A DNA stretch of 64,000 nucleotides from Sphingomonas sp. LR60 (GTDB taxonomy: Bacteria > Pseudomonadota > Alphaproteobacteria > Sphingomonadales > Sphingomonadaceae). The stretch spans positions 1,027,501 through 1,091,500 of the forward strand of contig NZ_JASPFK010000001.1 in NCBI RefSeq assembly GCF_036855935.1, read 5' to 3'. This document shows positions 46,612 through 54,759 of the stretch, in pieces. Within the stretch, counting starts at the first letter, position 1; each line of letters starts with the position of its first letter. The position numbers and the translations under genes are program-made. The notes below the pieces were generated by a model. The model was not told the DNA's origin and did no database searches. It saw only the letters and a program-made list of their open reading frames with translations.

Positions 46612-46675
46612 GGGAACGGACTCTGACGAACCTTTGAGCATCCGCACGGGCTTTCCCGGCGAGATTAGGCGTTGG

Positions 46676-47011
46676 TCAGGCTTGGGGAGGACGTAGGGCT
46701 GGGTCCGACGCTACCGGGGCCTTGGGCGCATTGCGCCACACCGACGCATTCATACGAACGCTGCTGGCTGGTCCGGTTGAATCGGACGCGAACGGCACGC
46801 CGACATGATGGCCGTGGCAACCGCCATGATGGTGAGGATACGCCTTGTCGGCGTCTGCCGGCACTTGGTCAGCGTCGCCGTCGCAATGATCGAGGGAGCT
46901 GACCGCTGTGGTATCAATGCACGTCACGCCTTCGGTCGCATGCGCGACTGATCCAAGCCCGAGCATAAGCACGAGCATGAAACTGAGGAACAGGGCGGAA
47001 AGGCGGTGCAT
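46676..47011 (-). CDS. His-rich exported protein of the czc locus (CzcI-like)
   Basis: 111 residues from ATG 47011. The signal peptide (LFLSFMLVLMLGLGSVAHA) is followed by CIDTTAVSSLDHCDGDADQ and the metal-binding run YPHHHGGCHGHHVGVP. The tail is Ala/Pro-rich. Small His-rich periplasmic proteins at this place in czc operons (CzcI, CzcE-like) dampen or sense metal. It sits 64 bases ahead of czcC and 20 bases after the CDF gene. Confidence 0.78.
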   Translation of the reverse strand: MHRLSALFLSFMLVLMLGLGSVAHATEGVTCIDTTAVSSLDHCDGDADQVPADADKAYPHHHGGCHGHHVGVPFASDSTGPASSVRMNASVWRNAPKAPVASDPALRPPQA

Positions 47012-47030
47012 CGGCCCGCGTCTTAGCAGC

Positions 47031-47692
47031 TTACCGACTGCCATGTAACGACTGCTGGTAAGTAGCGGGGACGGGTGAGGGCTCGCTACGCATTTCGGCG
47101 CGTGCCTGCCGCATGATCTGAACACCGCCCGATATGCCCAACACAGCCATCAAGGTGGCGACGGCAAGATCAGGCCACGCGCTGTTGAGGCCGAACACCC
47201 CGCCTGCGGCTAGCACGACGGCAATGTTGCCAATCGCGTCATTGCGCGAGCAAATCCATACTGACCTCATGTTCGCGTCACCGCTTCGGAAGCGGTACAG
47301 CATGACCGCGACGACAAGGTTCGCGATCAGCGCGGCGATGCCGACCACACCCATAATGTCGGCATGGGGCGTCGCGTCGTGGAGCGCACCCCATCCCGCC
47401 GCGAACAGGACATAGACGCCTAGCAAAGCAAGCGTCGCCCCTTCAACATCGCAGCGCGTGCGCGCCAGGCTATCGCCATTCCGGCAACACCAAGACTGAT
47501 TGCGTAGTTCGCGGTGTCAGCAAAAAAGTCGAGCGCGTCGGCTTGGAGCGCCTTCGATCCGCCCGTGATGCCGGCTATGATCTCGATAACGAACATGCCG
47601 GCATTGACGGCAAGCGCGATCCATAGCGCCCGGCGCCACTTTGGATCGTTGAGAGTACCCGCCTTGTCGGACGCGCAGCTTGTGCAGGCCAT
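47031..47692 (-). CDS. CDF-family cation efflux pump, frameshifted
   Basis: From ATG 47692 the N-terminus MACTSCASDKAG has a Cys pair, then RALWIALAVNAGMFVIEIIA and SKALQADALDFFADTANYAI, the latter with the Asp/Asp transport site of CDF helix II-III. A run of four C at 47438-47441 breaks the frame; with one more base it continues GATLALLGVYVLFAAGW, SVWICSRNDAIGNIAVVLAA (second site) to 47031. About 220 residues, short of the usual cytoplasmic domain, like the DmeF/CzcD-short group. Controlled by the divergent MerR. Confidence 0.82.
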
Positions 47693-47732
47693 GTTCGCCA
47701 CCTCGATAGAATCGATCTGACAGCCTATATGC

Positions 47733-47753
47733 ACCCTCTAGTCGCTAGAGGGT
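47733..47753. promoter_or_regulatory. MerR-type operator for the CDF promoter
   Basis: ACCCTCTAG-TCG-CTAGAGGGT is a perfect 9-3-9 palindrome. On the minus strand it lies between TTGACC (-35) and a TATAG-type -10 (within GCATATAGG) at a stretched 19-20 base spacing, the classic MerR-family layout. It is 41 bases before the CDF start and nine bases before the regulator start. Confidence 0.9.
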
Positions 47754-47761
47754 CAAGCGCT

Positions 47762-48166
47762 GTGTCTGAGAAACTGACAATCGGAAAATTGGCTGGTGCG
47801 ACTGGCACGAAGGTCGAAACGATCCGCTACTATGAGCAGATTGGCTTGCTGCCGGCACCTGCGCGATCGGCGGGGAACTATCGGACCTATGAGGGTGCGC
47901 ACCTGCGCCGCCTGTCCTTCATTCGTCGTGCCCGCGATCTTGGCTTCTCGATCGACCAAGTACGCGAGTTGATGGGGCTTGCCGATCGACGAGATCAGTC
48001 CTGCATCGCTGTTGATGTCGTTGCCAATCAACACCGCGACGCGATCAGGCGTAAGATTGCCGATCTCACCGCACTGGCTGGTGAACTCGATGCGCTGATA
48101 GATTCCTGTAGCCGGAACACCGTCGCCGACTGTCGGATCATCGAAGCCCTTGCGCCTCCTGAGTAG
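47762..48166 (+). CDS. MerR-family metal regulator (CadR/ZntR/PbrR type)
   Basis: 134 residues from GTG 47762. The apparent ATG at 47729 would place codons across the operator, so I reject it. The HTH has TIGKLAGATGTKVETIRYYE and RSAGNYRTYEGAHLRRL; Cys81 (DRRDQSCIAVDV) and the C-terminal Cys pair in IDSCSRNTVADCRII form a metal site like those for Cd, Pb or Zn. Divergent to the CDF pump, which it should activate; it may also reach the czc genes. Confidence 0.9.
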   Translation: MSEKLTIGKLAGATGTKVETIRYYEQIGLLPAPARSAGNYRTYEGAHLRRLSFIRRARDLGFSIDQVRELMGLADRRDQSCIAVDVVANQHRDAIRRKIADLTALAGELDALIDSCSRNTVADCRIIEALAPPE

Positions 48167-48348
48167 TCCCACAGGACTTAACGGCTTCCTGTGACGGATC
48201 CTTTGCCAGGCGTCGCCAGCAATCACCATATAAGTCGAGGGTTTTGCGATGCCCGCGACACCGCTGCCGAGGATCGTGATGCTAAGACAGAAACCCTGAT
48301 ACTTAGATACTTACCCCTGCAGTGAGAAATCGACGGTGTTGTTTGATT

Positions 48349-48483
48349 GGGTGCCGTATGGTCCTCCTTGGCTGGGACTTCAGCCGGACCAAGGCAACAA
48401 ATAGCCCCGAATTCTATGGATCATCTATTGATCTAAAAAGGACCGGCCTGGAAGGATGCGCTGGGGGTATACCCTAAAGGCAC
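48349..48483 (+). repeat. Dispersed bipartite repeat, copy C (full length)
   Basis: The left block begins GGGTGCCGTATGGTCCTCC, with TGGTCC...GGACCA and an inner GGCTG...CAGCC stem. The core starts exactly 90 bases after GGTGCCGT: GGACCGGC (48440-48447), 18 bases, GGTATACC (48466-48473; here part of GGGTATACCC), CTAAAGGCAC. It sits 97 bases before an unknown membrane-protein gene. Confidence 0.75.
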
Positions 48484-48579
48484 TGGCGTAGGCTTGGTCT
48501 TGACGGGTTGTAACTCGGCTTCCGAGTTTCGGTGCTATAGGGTCTATTCCTGGACGCGCTCGGCAATCATGAAGGTACC

Positions 48580-49359
48580 ATGTCGTTATTCTCAGTGACC
48601 ATAAGAAATGTGGCATCTAAATTGCGGGTGTGGGCAATTGGTCTAACCGGCATAGTCGGGTCGATCATATATTTCGAGGGCGAGAGCTATCAGAACGCAA
48701 TAAATGAGGCGTTCCATATACCAGCGGGGCTAATAGAGCCGTCAACCGCCGAAAAGTTTATATTCGGTGTTTTAACACTGCTTTCTCACCACATCGTACA
48801 TCTTATATTGTTGCTCGCGCTGTTGCCGATCGTTGTCGGGATGGCCCTTATGGCGCGACAAGTCTTTCGAGGGGCTTGGAAGAAAACGACTCCCAAATGG
48901 CGCCTTCGCCTGACGGAGTGGCGGGACCGAAATATGGCAAGGGTCAGGGGTTGGCTTGGTGAACCCGAGTTCCACTTCCTAACGATGCCCGTTACCGCAG
49001 CAATTATGGTCGGTATGGTTTTCCTGACGATGACTGCTTCATTTGCGCTTATCGACGAAGGGACAAAGGCCGGTGATGATGAAGCTAATAGACTAAAGGA
49101 GATCGCGAAGAGATGCTCTGTGGGGCGAGGTTATATCGACGAGAATCCTTCGTGTTCATCTATTAATCTAAAGACAGGTCGGCAGGTCGTTGGGCTCTTA
49201 TTTAATACGAGCGGTAGCAATCTTTTCATTTCCGATGGCGTCCGCACAAGGGTAATTGATCTAGGCTCAGTAGAGTCAATAGCCGATGTTCCGGGAGTTT
49301 CCCGAAGGCCAGCAATCAATTTGAAGACCGGAAAGACGGATGTGGTCACTCACCGATAG
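48580..49359 (+). CDS. Membrane protein of unknown function
   Basis: 259 residues with helices at about 17-33 (VWAIGLTGIVGSIIYF), 62-91 (FGVLTLLSHHIVHLILLL) and 137-158 (TAAIMVGMVFLTMTASFAL), then about 100 soluble residues with two Cys (RCSVGRG, NPSCSSINL) that may form a disulfide. Base composition is clearly AT-richer than the neighbours, with codons such as ATA and TTA, which points to transfer. It is convergent with the SRAP gene, overlapping by 14 bases, and preceded by repeat copy C. Confidence 0.6.
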   Translation: MSLFSVTIRNVASKLRVWAIGLTGIVGSIIYFEGESYQNAINEAFHIPAGLIEPSTAEKFIFGVLTLLSHHIVHLILLLALLPIVVGMALMARQVFRGAWKKTTPKWRLRLTEWRDRNMARVRGWLGEPEFHFLTMPVTAAIMVGMVFLTMTASFALIDEGTKAGDDEANRLKEIAKRCSVGRGYIDENPSCSSINLKTGRQVVGLLFNTSGSNLFISDGVRTRVIDLGSVESIADVPGVSRRPAINLKTGKTDVVTHR

Positions 49360-49978
49360 CAATGTTCATTAACTGGGAGGGGTAGGAGGCGACGAGGGCC
49401 GAGGCCTCATCCCACGACGATCGAAGCCAGCATTCGTAATCCTCATCGTGGAGGATCACTGGCATTGCCTTAGGATGGATTGGAGCTACCAAAGCGTTTG
49501 GATCTGTCGTCAGAAAGCCATAGGCATTCCCTCGCTCTGTTGACCTCCATATGCCGGCAAAGGCAAAGACCGGACGGCTAGGCACATCGAACCAATGGAG
49601 CGGCTTTTTGCCATCTTCACCGGGTTGGAGACCATACTCGGAGAATGACGTCACCGGCACCAAACAGCGCCTCGCCGGGGAAGTAAGCATCGACTTCCAG
49701 AACGGAGAGCGAAGGTTGCGGACATTTGTTACGTACTTCGTCAGCTTGGTCTCTGGGTCGCGTTTGCTCGGAACCTGCGTCGGCACGCCCCATTCCATCC
49801 GCTGGAGCCGTCGGTCGTCACCGTCCTGCAAAATGACGGCCCCATAGAACGGGGTCTTCTTGCCGGTGGGGAAGATATCGCCCGCTGGGAATGCGTCATC
49901 GACCTCATAGGGAGGGCGAATGCCGAAGGCCGCAGCCACCTCGGCCTGCTTCGCCGTCAGCCTGTACCGATTACACAT
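49346..49978 (-). CDS. SRAP-family (YedK/HMCES) abasic-site protein
   Basis: 210 residues. MCNRYRLT holds Cys2, which forms the thiazolidine link to abasic sites in single-stranded DNA. RRCLVPVTSFSEYGLQPG contains the catalytic Glu (SEYG region), and HPKAMPVIL the family His. The fold shields abasic lesions from cleavage at forks. It lies 2.3 kb from the SOS mutasome, fitting a DNA-damage neighbourhood. No SOS box is visible upstream of it. Confidence 0.9.
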   Translation of the reverse strand: MCNRYRLTAKQAEVAAAFGIRPPYEVDDAFPAGDIFPTGKKTPFYGAVILQDGDDRRLQRMEWGVPTQVPSKRDPETKLTKYVTNVRNLRSPFWKSMLTSPARRCLVPVTSFSEYGLQPGEDGKKPLHWFDVPSRPVFAFAGIWRSTERGNAYGFLTTDPNALVAPIHPKAMPVILHDEDYECWLRSSWDEASALVASYPSQLMNIAIGE

Positions 49979-50024
49979 CCGCGCCTCCTGTGAGAGCCGG
50001 CGATCAATCGCCGGCGCATGATCT

Positions 50025-50294
50025 TTAGAGCTTGTCCTTCAGGCCCTTCGCGGCCGTGAACGACACCTTCTTCGAAGCGGCGATCGTCATGGCTTCCCCG
50101 GTCGCTGGATTGCGCCCCTGACGCTCTGGCCGATCCTTGACGGCAAATTTGCCAAACCCCGGGATCGAGACTTCCTCGCCCTTTGTCGCGGCCTCTGCGA
50201 TCTGATCGAAAACCGCGGCGATCGCCTTCTTTGCGTCGGCTTCGCTCGATCCCGTCGACGTGGCGACGCCCTTGGCCAGCTCACTGATGTTCAT
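50025..50294 (-). CDS. HU-type DNA-binding protein
   Basis: 89 residues from ATG 50294: MNISELAKGVATSTGSSEAD, ISIPGFGKF-like VSIPGFGKFAVKDRPERQGR and NPATGEAMTIAASKKVSFTA. The beta-arm with NPATGE is the HU hallmark for bending DNA. It is a complete protein; the longer frame upstream to 50573 is antisense noise. Divergent from a 58-codon gene, with a 41-base gap that leaves little space for two promoters. Confidence 0.9.
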   Translation of the reverse strand: MNISELAKGVATSTGSSEADAKKAIAAVFDQIAEAATKGEEVSIPGFGKFAVKDRPERQGRNPATGEAMTIAASKKVSFTAAKGLKDKL

Positions 50295-50335
50295 GCTAGT
50301 CTTGCTCCTTAGAAAAAACGAGGGGATCCTTACCC

Positions 50336-50512
50336 ATGGCGAGCGACGACACAAAGACCGTGCTGGATGAGGCGAACGCGCGGGCGGTCGCACTGATGCT
50401 CGAGAAGCTCGAGGACCACGACGTGACCGTCGTTTACGAAGCCGTCGGCGGCGTTGGGCCGATTGCCGATCTTGCCGCAGAGGCCATGAAGAAACGAAAC
50501 ATCGATCTCTGA
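50336..50512 (+). CDS. Small acidic protein, unknown function
   Basis: 58 residues: ASDDTKTVLDEANARAVALM, then LEKLEDHDVTVVYEAVGG and DLAAEAMKKRNIDL. Mostly helical and charged, without signal peptide. GAGGGGATC precedes the ATG. I do not recognise it. It sits divergent to HU, ahead of the two-gene unit starting at 50552, and could be its first gene. Confidence 0.5.
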   Translation: MASDDTKTVLDEANARAVALMLEKLEDHDVTVVYEAVGGVGPIADLAAEAMKKRNIDL

Positions 50513-50551
50513 CAGCCAAGCAGTAAGGTTCAGCCAAACACAGGGGGTGAT

Positions 50552-50998
50552 ATGGATCCGCGGGTAGCTGCATTCTTGGACGAGCTCGGGCAGCAAGAGA
50601 CCATCGAGCCGCTTCCGGTCAGAGACCGAATTGTCAGCTTGCTCGATGAAATAGACCAAGAACAAGACCGTGTAGCGCTTTTGCAAGCGTTTCACGCCGT
50701 CATGGGGCTAGCTGTCCGATCGCTGGAAGCGCAGGGCAACGATGCGACGAAGTTGAAGGACGCGATACTGACCGATCGCTACGCTTTCGCCATATCAGAA
50801 GCTACCTTGGACGGTGAAAACATCGATCCAGCTATTTTCCATCATGTCGTTACGCGAGAGATTGAAGCAGGTCGAATGGAGCCTGATAGTTTTACCGATC
50901 TCGCGAAATCCGGGGCCGCGGTCTTGGGGCCTTCCGTCAGCGCACCTGCGAAGAGGGGCTTCTTCCGACGTTTATTCGGATCGAATGCCTATGACTGA
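50552..50998 (+). CDS. Helical protein of unknown function, partner of the HEPN-like gene
   Basis: 148 residues. All-helical prediction: RVAAFLDELGQQETIEPLPV, VSLLDEIDQEQDRVALLQAF, KDAILTDRYAFAISEATLDG, then a basic end (KRGFFRRLFGSN). No family recognised. GGGGTG precedes the ATG. The next gene starts 11 bases before its stop, so the two are translated together, as toxin-antitoxin or other two-part units often are. Confidence 0.55.
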   Translation: MDPRVAAFLDELGQQETIEPLPVRDRIVSLLDEIDQEQDRVALLQAFHAVMGLAVRSLEAQGNDATKLKDAILTDRYAFAISEATLDGENIDPAIFHHVVTREIEAGRMEPDSFTDLAKSGAAVLGPSVSAPAKRGFFRRLFGSNAYD

Positions 50999-51665
50999 TG
51001 ATGTGAAACAACCCCGCATCCGTGCCCGTTTAACAAATGACACCACCGACTTTCCTCACAACGACATCGCAAATGCCGCTCTCTACATGCGCGAGAGATT
51101 GTCGAAGGCCTTCGAAGACAAAGATCGTGGCGATGGCATCTTCCTCGACATGATTGCGATGGTGACAATGGTCGCGTTTGCGCTGGAGGGGTACGTCAAC
51201 TTCGTCGGCATTACACTCATTGAGCGATCAGCAACCGACAAAGGCTCGGCCGCTGCGAGTTGGAGTGACTACGAACGCAAGAGCACGAAGGACAAGGTTA
51301 AAGCCCTTCTGAAGATGACCGGCGTGGACATCGATTGGAATAAGCGACCCTACGCAACCATCGGCGAACTCAACGAGATACGAAACATGTTCGCCCATCC
51401 TAAACCGCACAAGCCAAAGGTGCGGGAGTGGGAAGCAGTCGGAACAGATGCCGAGTTTCGGAAGCAGTTGCGTGACTACCGTCCGGAATACGAAGAACGC
51501 CTCACATGGGAATTTTGTACGCGCGCCTATGACGACGTGGAGGCAATCTGGCAGCACCTCCTTGAAGCAGCAAAGATCAACCTAATCGACGCCCTGAGCG
51601 GAGGATCACAGGGGTTCGAGCTACTCGCCTGGGTGGATGAAAATGGCGGAGAGACGAAGGCGTAG
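50988..51665 (+). CDS. HEPN-like protein
   Basis: 225 residues. Helices from about 25 to 125 lead to EIRNMFAHPKPHK, in which Arg133-Asn134-x3-His138 matches the RX4-6H motif of HEPN ribonucleases, with the usual polar residue after Arg. The C-terminal part (LTWEFCTRAYDDVEAIWQHL) is a further helix bundle. The start is 50988 or 50994. Many HEPN proteins are RNases of toxin or defence systems, but some keep the motif without activity. Coupled to the 50552 gene. Confidence 0.55.
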   Translation, partial: PMTDDVKQPRIRARLTNDTTDFPHNDIANAALYMRERLSKAFEDKDRGDGIFLDMIAMVTMVAFALEGYVNFVGITLIERSATDKGSAAASWSDYERKSTKDKVKALLKMTGVDIDWNKRPYATIGELNEIRNMFAHPKPHKPKVREWEAVGTDAEFRKQLRDYRPEYEERLTWEFCTRAYDDVEAIWQHLLEAAKINLIDALSGGSQGFELLAWVDENGGETKA

Positions 51666-51686
51666 GCTGCGTGAAGCCGCAGCGTA

Positions 51687-52133
51687 TTATCGAGCCGAGT
51701 GACGCTCACGCGTGATCCGGGGATCCTCGTACAGATCCCTCAACGCGCGCACTCGAAATACATTCCACCATCGCTGCCAGCGATGCTCGGCCGCATCGTG
51801 GATCATGTGGCAACGCTGGCAAAGCGCGCGCAAGTTTCCGGGAGCACTGTTGCCCGGATCATGATCGAGGTGCGCGCAGGCTAGCACGACATAGGTCATC
51901 CGGACGCTCGCGAGCGTGAAGCCCGCCTTCATCGAGACGCGCTTGCCCTGGTCCGATCGCCAACACGACGTATCGGCGTCCCACCAACGTCCGTCGCCAA
52001 GATGCGCAACCCGTCGAAGGTGTGGCCGACGGCATTGCTCGCAGCGCCTGCCCGCACGCTCAAACCGGATCGTACCTGACAGCTGGTGCCAGTCGATCGG
52101 GTAGAGCCAGCGATTTTCAGCGCGGATCGGCAT
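51687..52133 (-). CDS. HNH-type nuclease-like protein
   Basis: 148 residues from ATG 52133. FERAGRRCEQCRRPHLRRVA has a CxxC zinc knuckle, VLACAHLDHDPGNSAPGNLR carries the HNH-like His-x-Asp-His and Asn, and LCQRCHMIHDAAEHRWQRWW has the second CxxC plus His. The order fits small stand-alone HNH endonucleases, often near phage or mobile genes. A Trp-rich insert (GDGRWWDADTSCW) is unusual. Divergent from imuA. Confidence 0.75.
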   Translation of the reverse strand: MPIRAENRWLYPIDWHQLSGTIRFERAGRRCEQCRRPHLRRVAHLGDGRWWDADTSCWRSDQGKRVSMKAGFTLASVRMTYVVLACAHLDHDPGNSAPGNLRALCQRCHMIHDAAEHRWQRWWNVFRVRALRDLYEDPRITRERHSAR

Positions 52134-52267
52134 CACATTTCTATGAGTCACGCGAGAGGCCATGGAAAGCGGAATTTCTCGCTTTGTCGCTGCTTCGTAT
52201 CGCGTGCGTTCCGTTTCGATACGACGAATGGAGACGATCAGCCCTTGCAATGTTGGACTTGGTAACG

Positions 52268-52282
52268 GAACATAAAGAGAAC
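52268..52282 (+). promoter_or_regulatory. LexA (SOS) box ahead of imuA
   Basis: GAAC (52268-52271), seven bases ATAAAGA, GAAC (52279-52282) is the reverse-complement form of the alphaproteobacterial LexA site GTTC-N7-GTTC. It lies 20 bases before the imuA ATG, where LexA would cover the promoter, so the mutasome should be switched on by DNA damage. Confidence 0.88.
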
Positions 52283-52302
52283 GAGTAGAGTCTTACCAAA
52301 CG

Positions 52303-53062
52303 ATGTCCGCCGCTCTCGATTCCTTCGCGCCCAGCATAGCGCACCTCCGGACAATCGCCACGCCGGTCACGGATTATCGCGTGCTGCCGTTCGGGATTGA
52401 CGAGATCGATAGTCGGCTTGGGGCAGGGGCTGCGCGCCGGTGCTCTACACGAGGCGACAGCCCAAACCGGGGCACCGGTCGACGATGCGGCGACGACGCT
52501 CTTCCTGGCCGGGATCGCGGCACGCGAGGCGGCGATCGCCGGAGGGCCGGTGCTATGGGCGAGCTGCCGACCAGATATCTACGCCCCGGGCCTTGCTCAG
52601 GCGGGACTCACGGCCGCGAGCGTCATCTACGCGCACCCACCCGACGACGCCACACTGCTTGCAGTAATCGAAGACGCTGTGCGTGACGGCACGCCGTCGG
52701 CAATCGTCGCGGAGGCAAGCAAAGTATCAATGGTCGCCACGCGCCGCCTGCAGCTGGTGGCAGCTGAAGCGGACATGCCGGTTTTGCTGCTCCGACGTCG
52801 CCGTAACCGCGACCAGGACCCCTTTAGCGAGCCATCCGCCGCGTGGACGCGCTGGCGGATCGGCTCCGCGCCTTCGGCGCGGTTGGATGTCGCGGGTGTA
52901 GGAAGAGCGCGGTGGTCGATCGAACTCGCGCGACAGCGCGGAGGTGAGGGCTTTTCCCTGATATTGGAGGCCAGCGATGAGACGGGTTGTCTCGCTGTTC
53001 CTGCCGAACTTGGCCATCGAGCGGCTGAGACGGTTGGAACGGCCCGCTTCGCGGCCGCCTGA
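52303..53062 (+). CDS. imuA: ImuA, RecA-like SOS mutasome factor, frameshifted
   Basis: About 253 residues. ATPVTDYRVLPFGIDEIDSR begins it; at the run of four G (52420-52423) one extra base must be removed to read RLGQGLRAGALHEATAQ, then GGPVLWASCRPDIYAPGLAQ and QLVAAEADMPVLLLRRRRNR. This is the RecA/SulA-like fold, with the ATP site degenerate as in other ImuA proteins. ImuA recruits ImuB and DnaE2 at damaged forks. Its 3' end overlaps imuB by 86 bases. Confidence 0.85.
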
Positions 53063-54759
53063 GCGCCCCGCCCTGCAGTTACCGGTCGACGACGATCCCG
53101 GCGCCTGTTCGGTGCCGCGGGGCGGCGGTTGGCGTCCTGGTGCCCGTTGGGCACGGACCAGCGCGCAATCGCGTGAAGAGGTGGAGGCACAGATTGCGTC
53201 TCTGCCTGTCCACGCACAGCCACCCATGCGCGAGCTCGGCCGACGGTCTGAGGCAGCGAGCCACCCCTACAAGACGGCTGCGCTGACTATGCTAAACGCG
53301 CCAGCCGCAGCGCTACCCGTCGATCACGCCCCGCTTGCGCTGATCGGCAAGATGGGTCGTCGCGAGGAGGTCGTCGCAGCCTGTATAGGCGCGCAGGCGT
53401 TGGGGATCCATGCCGGCATGGCAGCGACCCATGCTCGCGCGCTGGTGTCTGATCTCGATTTTCGTCCGGCCGAGCCCGAAGCAGACGCGGCGCTGCTCGA
53501 TCGCCTCGCACTACTGGCCGTCCGGCGCTGGTCGCCGATTGCCGCGGTGACGCCGCTGGATGGCCTTTGGATCGACCTCGCCGGCTGCGATCATCTCCAC
53601 GGTGGAGAGGAACGCTTCTGCCGTCGTCTCCTGGCCTTCTGCAGGCGAGCAGGCTTCACCGCTCGCGTCGCGGTCGCAGACACACCGGGCGCCGCACATG
53701 CGCTCGCACGGTTCGGGAAAGAAGAGCTGACGCGCGTCGATCCACACGGCACGGTCGAGGCAATCAGCTCGTTGCCGATCGCGGCGCTGCGCCTAACACC
53801 GACTGCGCTGTCGGCCGCTCGCAAATTCGGCTTCGAGCGTATCGCGGACCTGCTGCCGGTCGCGCGCGGTCCGCTGGCACGTAGACTTGGTCTGCCGGCG
53901 ATCACGCGTCTCGATCAGGCGTTAGGCGGTATCGCCGAGCCAATCACGCCGCGAGACGACCCAGAGGTGCCGGCGGTCGAACGCCGGCTGCTCGAACCGA
54001 TCAGCACGGCCGACGCGATCGAGAAGGTCATGTCGGATCTCTTGGGGGACCTTGCTGAGGTGCTGCAGGCAAGGGGACTCGGCGCTCGATCGCTGCGCCT
54101 GACGGGAATGCGCGTCGACGGCAGCGAACAGGTTGTCGCGATCGGCACATCGCGGCCGACGAGGAAGTTACGCATCTGCTGCGGCTGCTGAAGCTGCGTA
54201 TCGAGCGCATCGATCCGGGCTGGGGCCTCGAGCAATTTACGATGGTAGCATCGCATACCGAGCCCCTTGATGCAGTAGATCTCGGGGCGGTCTTGGCGGG
54301 CGAAACGCTTGTGCGCGATCCCGCACGACTGGTTGACGTGATCGCGGGCCGAATAGGGATGCGATCGGTCTTCCGCATCGCCCCGGTAGAGAGTCATGTG
54401 CCGGAGCGGGCCGTCGCCCACTCCGACCCGAATGTCCTGCCGGGGAGTGGCCTGCTTGGCAACGTCCGGTGCGTCTTTTCGCGCGCCCAGAGCCGCTGCA
54501 CCGAGTTATCGCGCTGATGCCCGACCAGCCACCGCGACGCTTCGAGTGGCGGGGAACGGTCTACAAGGTCGTCGCCGGCGACGGCCCCGAGCGCGTTCAT
54601 GGCGAATGGTGGCGACGCGACGCGGAGATATGGGCGGTCCGTGACTATTACCGGGTCGAGGACGATGCGGGCGGCCGGTACTGGGTGTTCCGCCGCGGTG
54701 ACGGGTTCGAGGGTGATACCGGCGACCTGTCGTGGTGGATGCACGGGGTCTTCGGATGA
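52977..54759 (+). CDS. imuB: ImuB, Y-family polymerase-like mutasome hub, two frameshifts
   Basis: About 594 codons. [20 protein letters not shown] starts it, and [20 protein letters not shown] is the palm region in which the polymerase acidic residues are partly lost, as in all ImuB. Frame breaks occur near 54150-54156, after which [20 protein letters not shown] follows, and at GGGG 54442-54445, after which [40 protein letters not shown] and [10 protein letters not shown] follow. ImuB bridges the beta clamp, ImuA and DnaE2. The stop overlaps the dnaE2 ATG. Confidence 0.87.
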
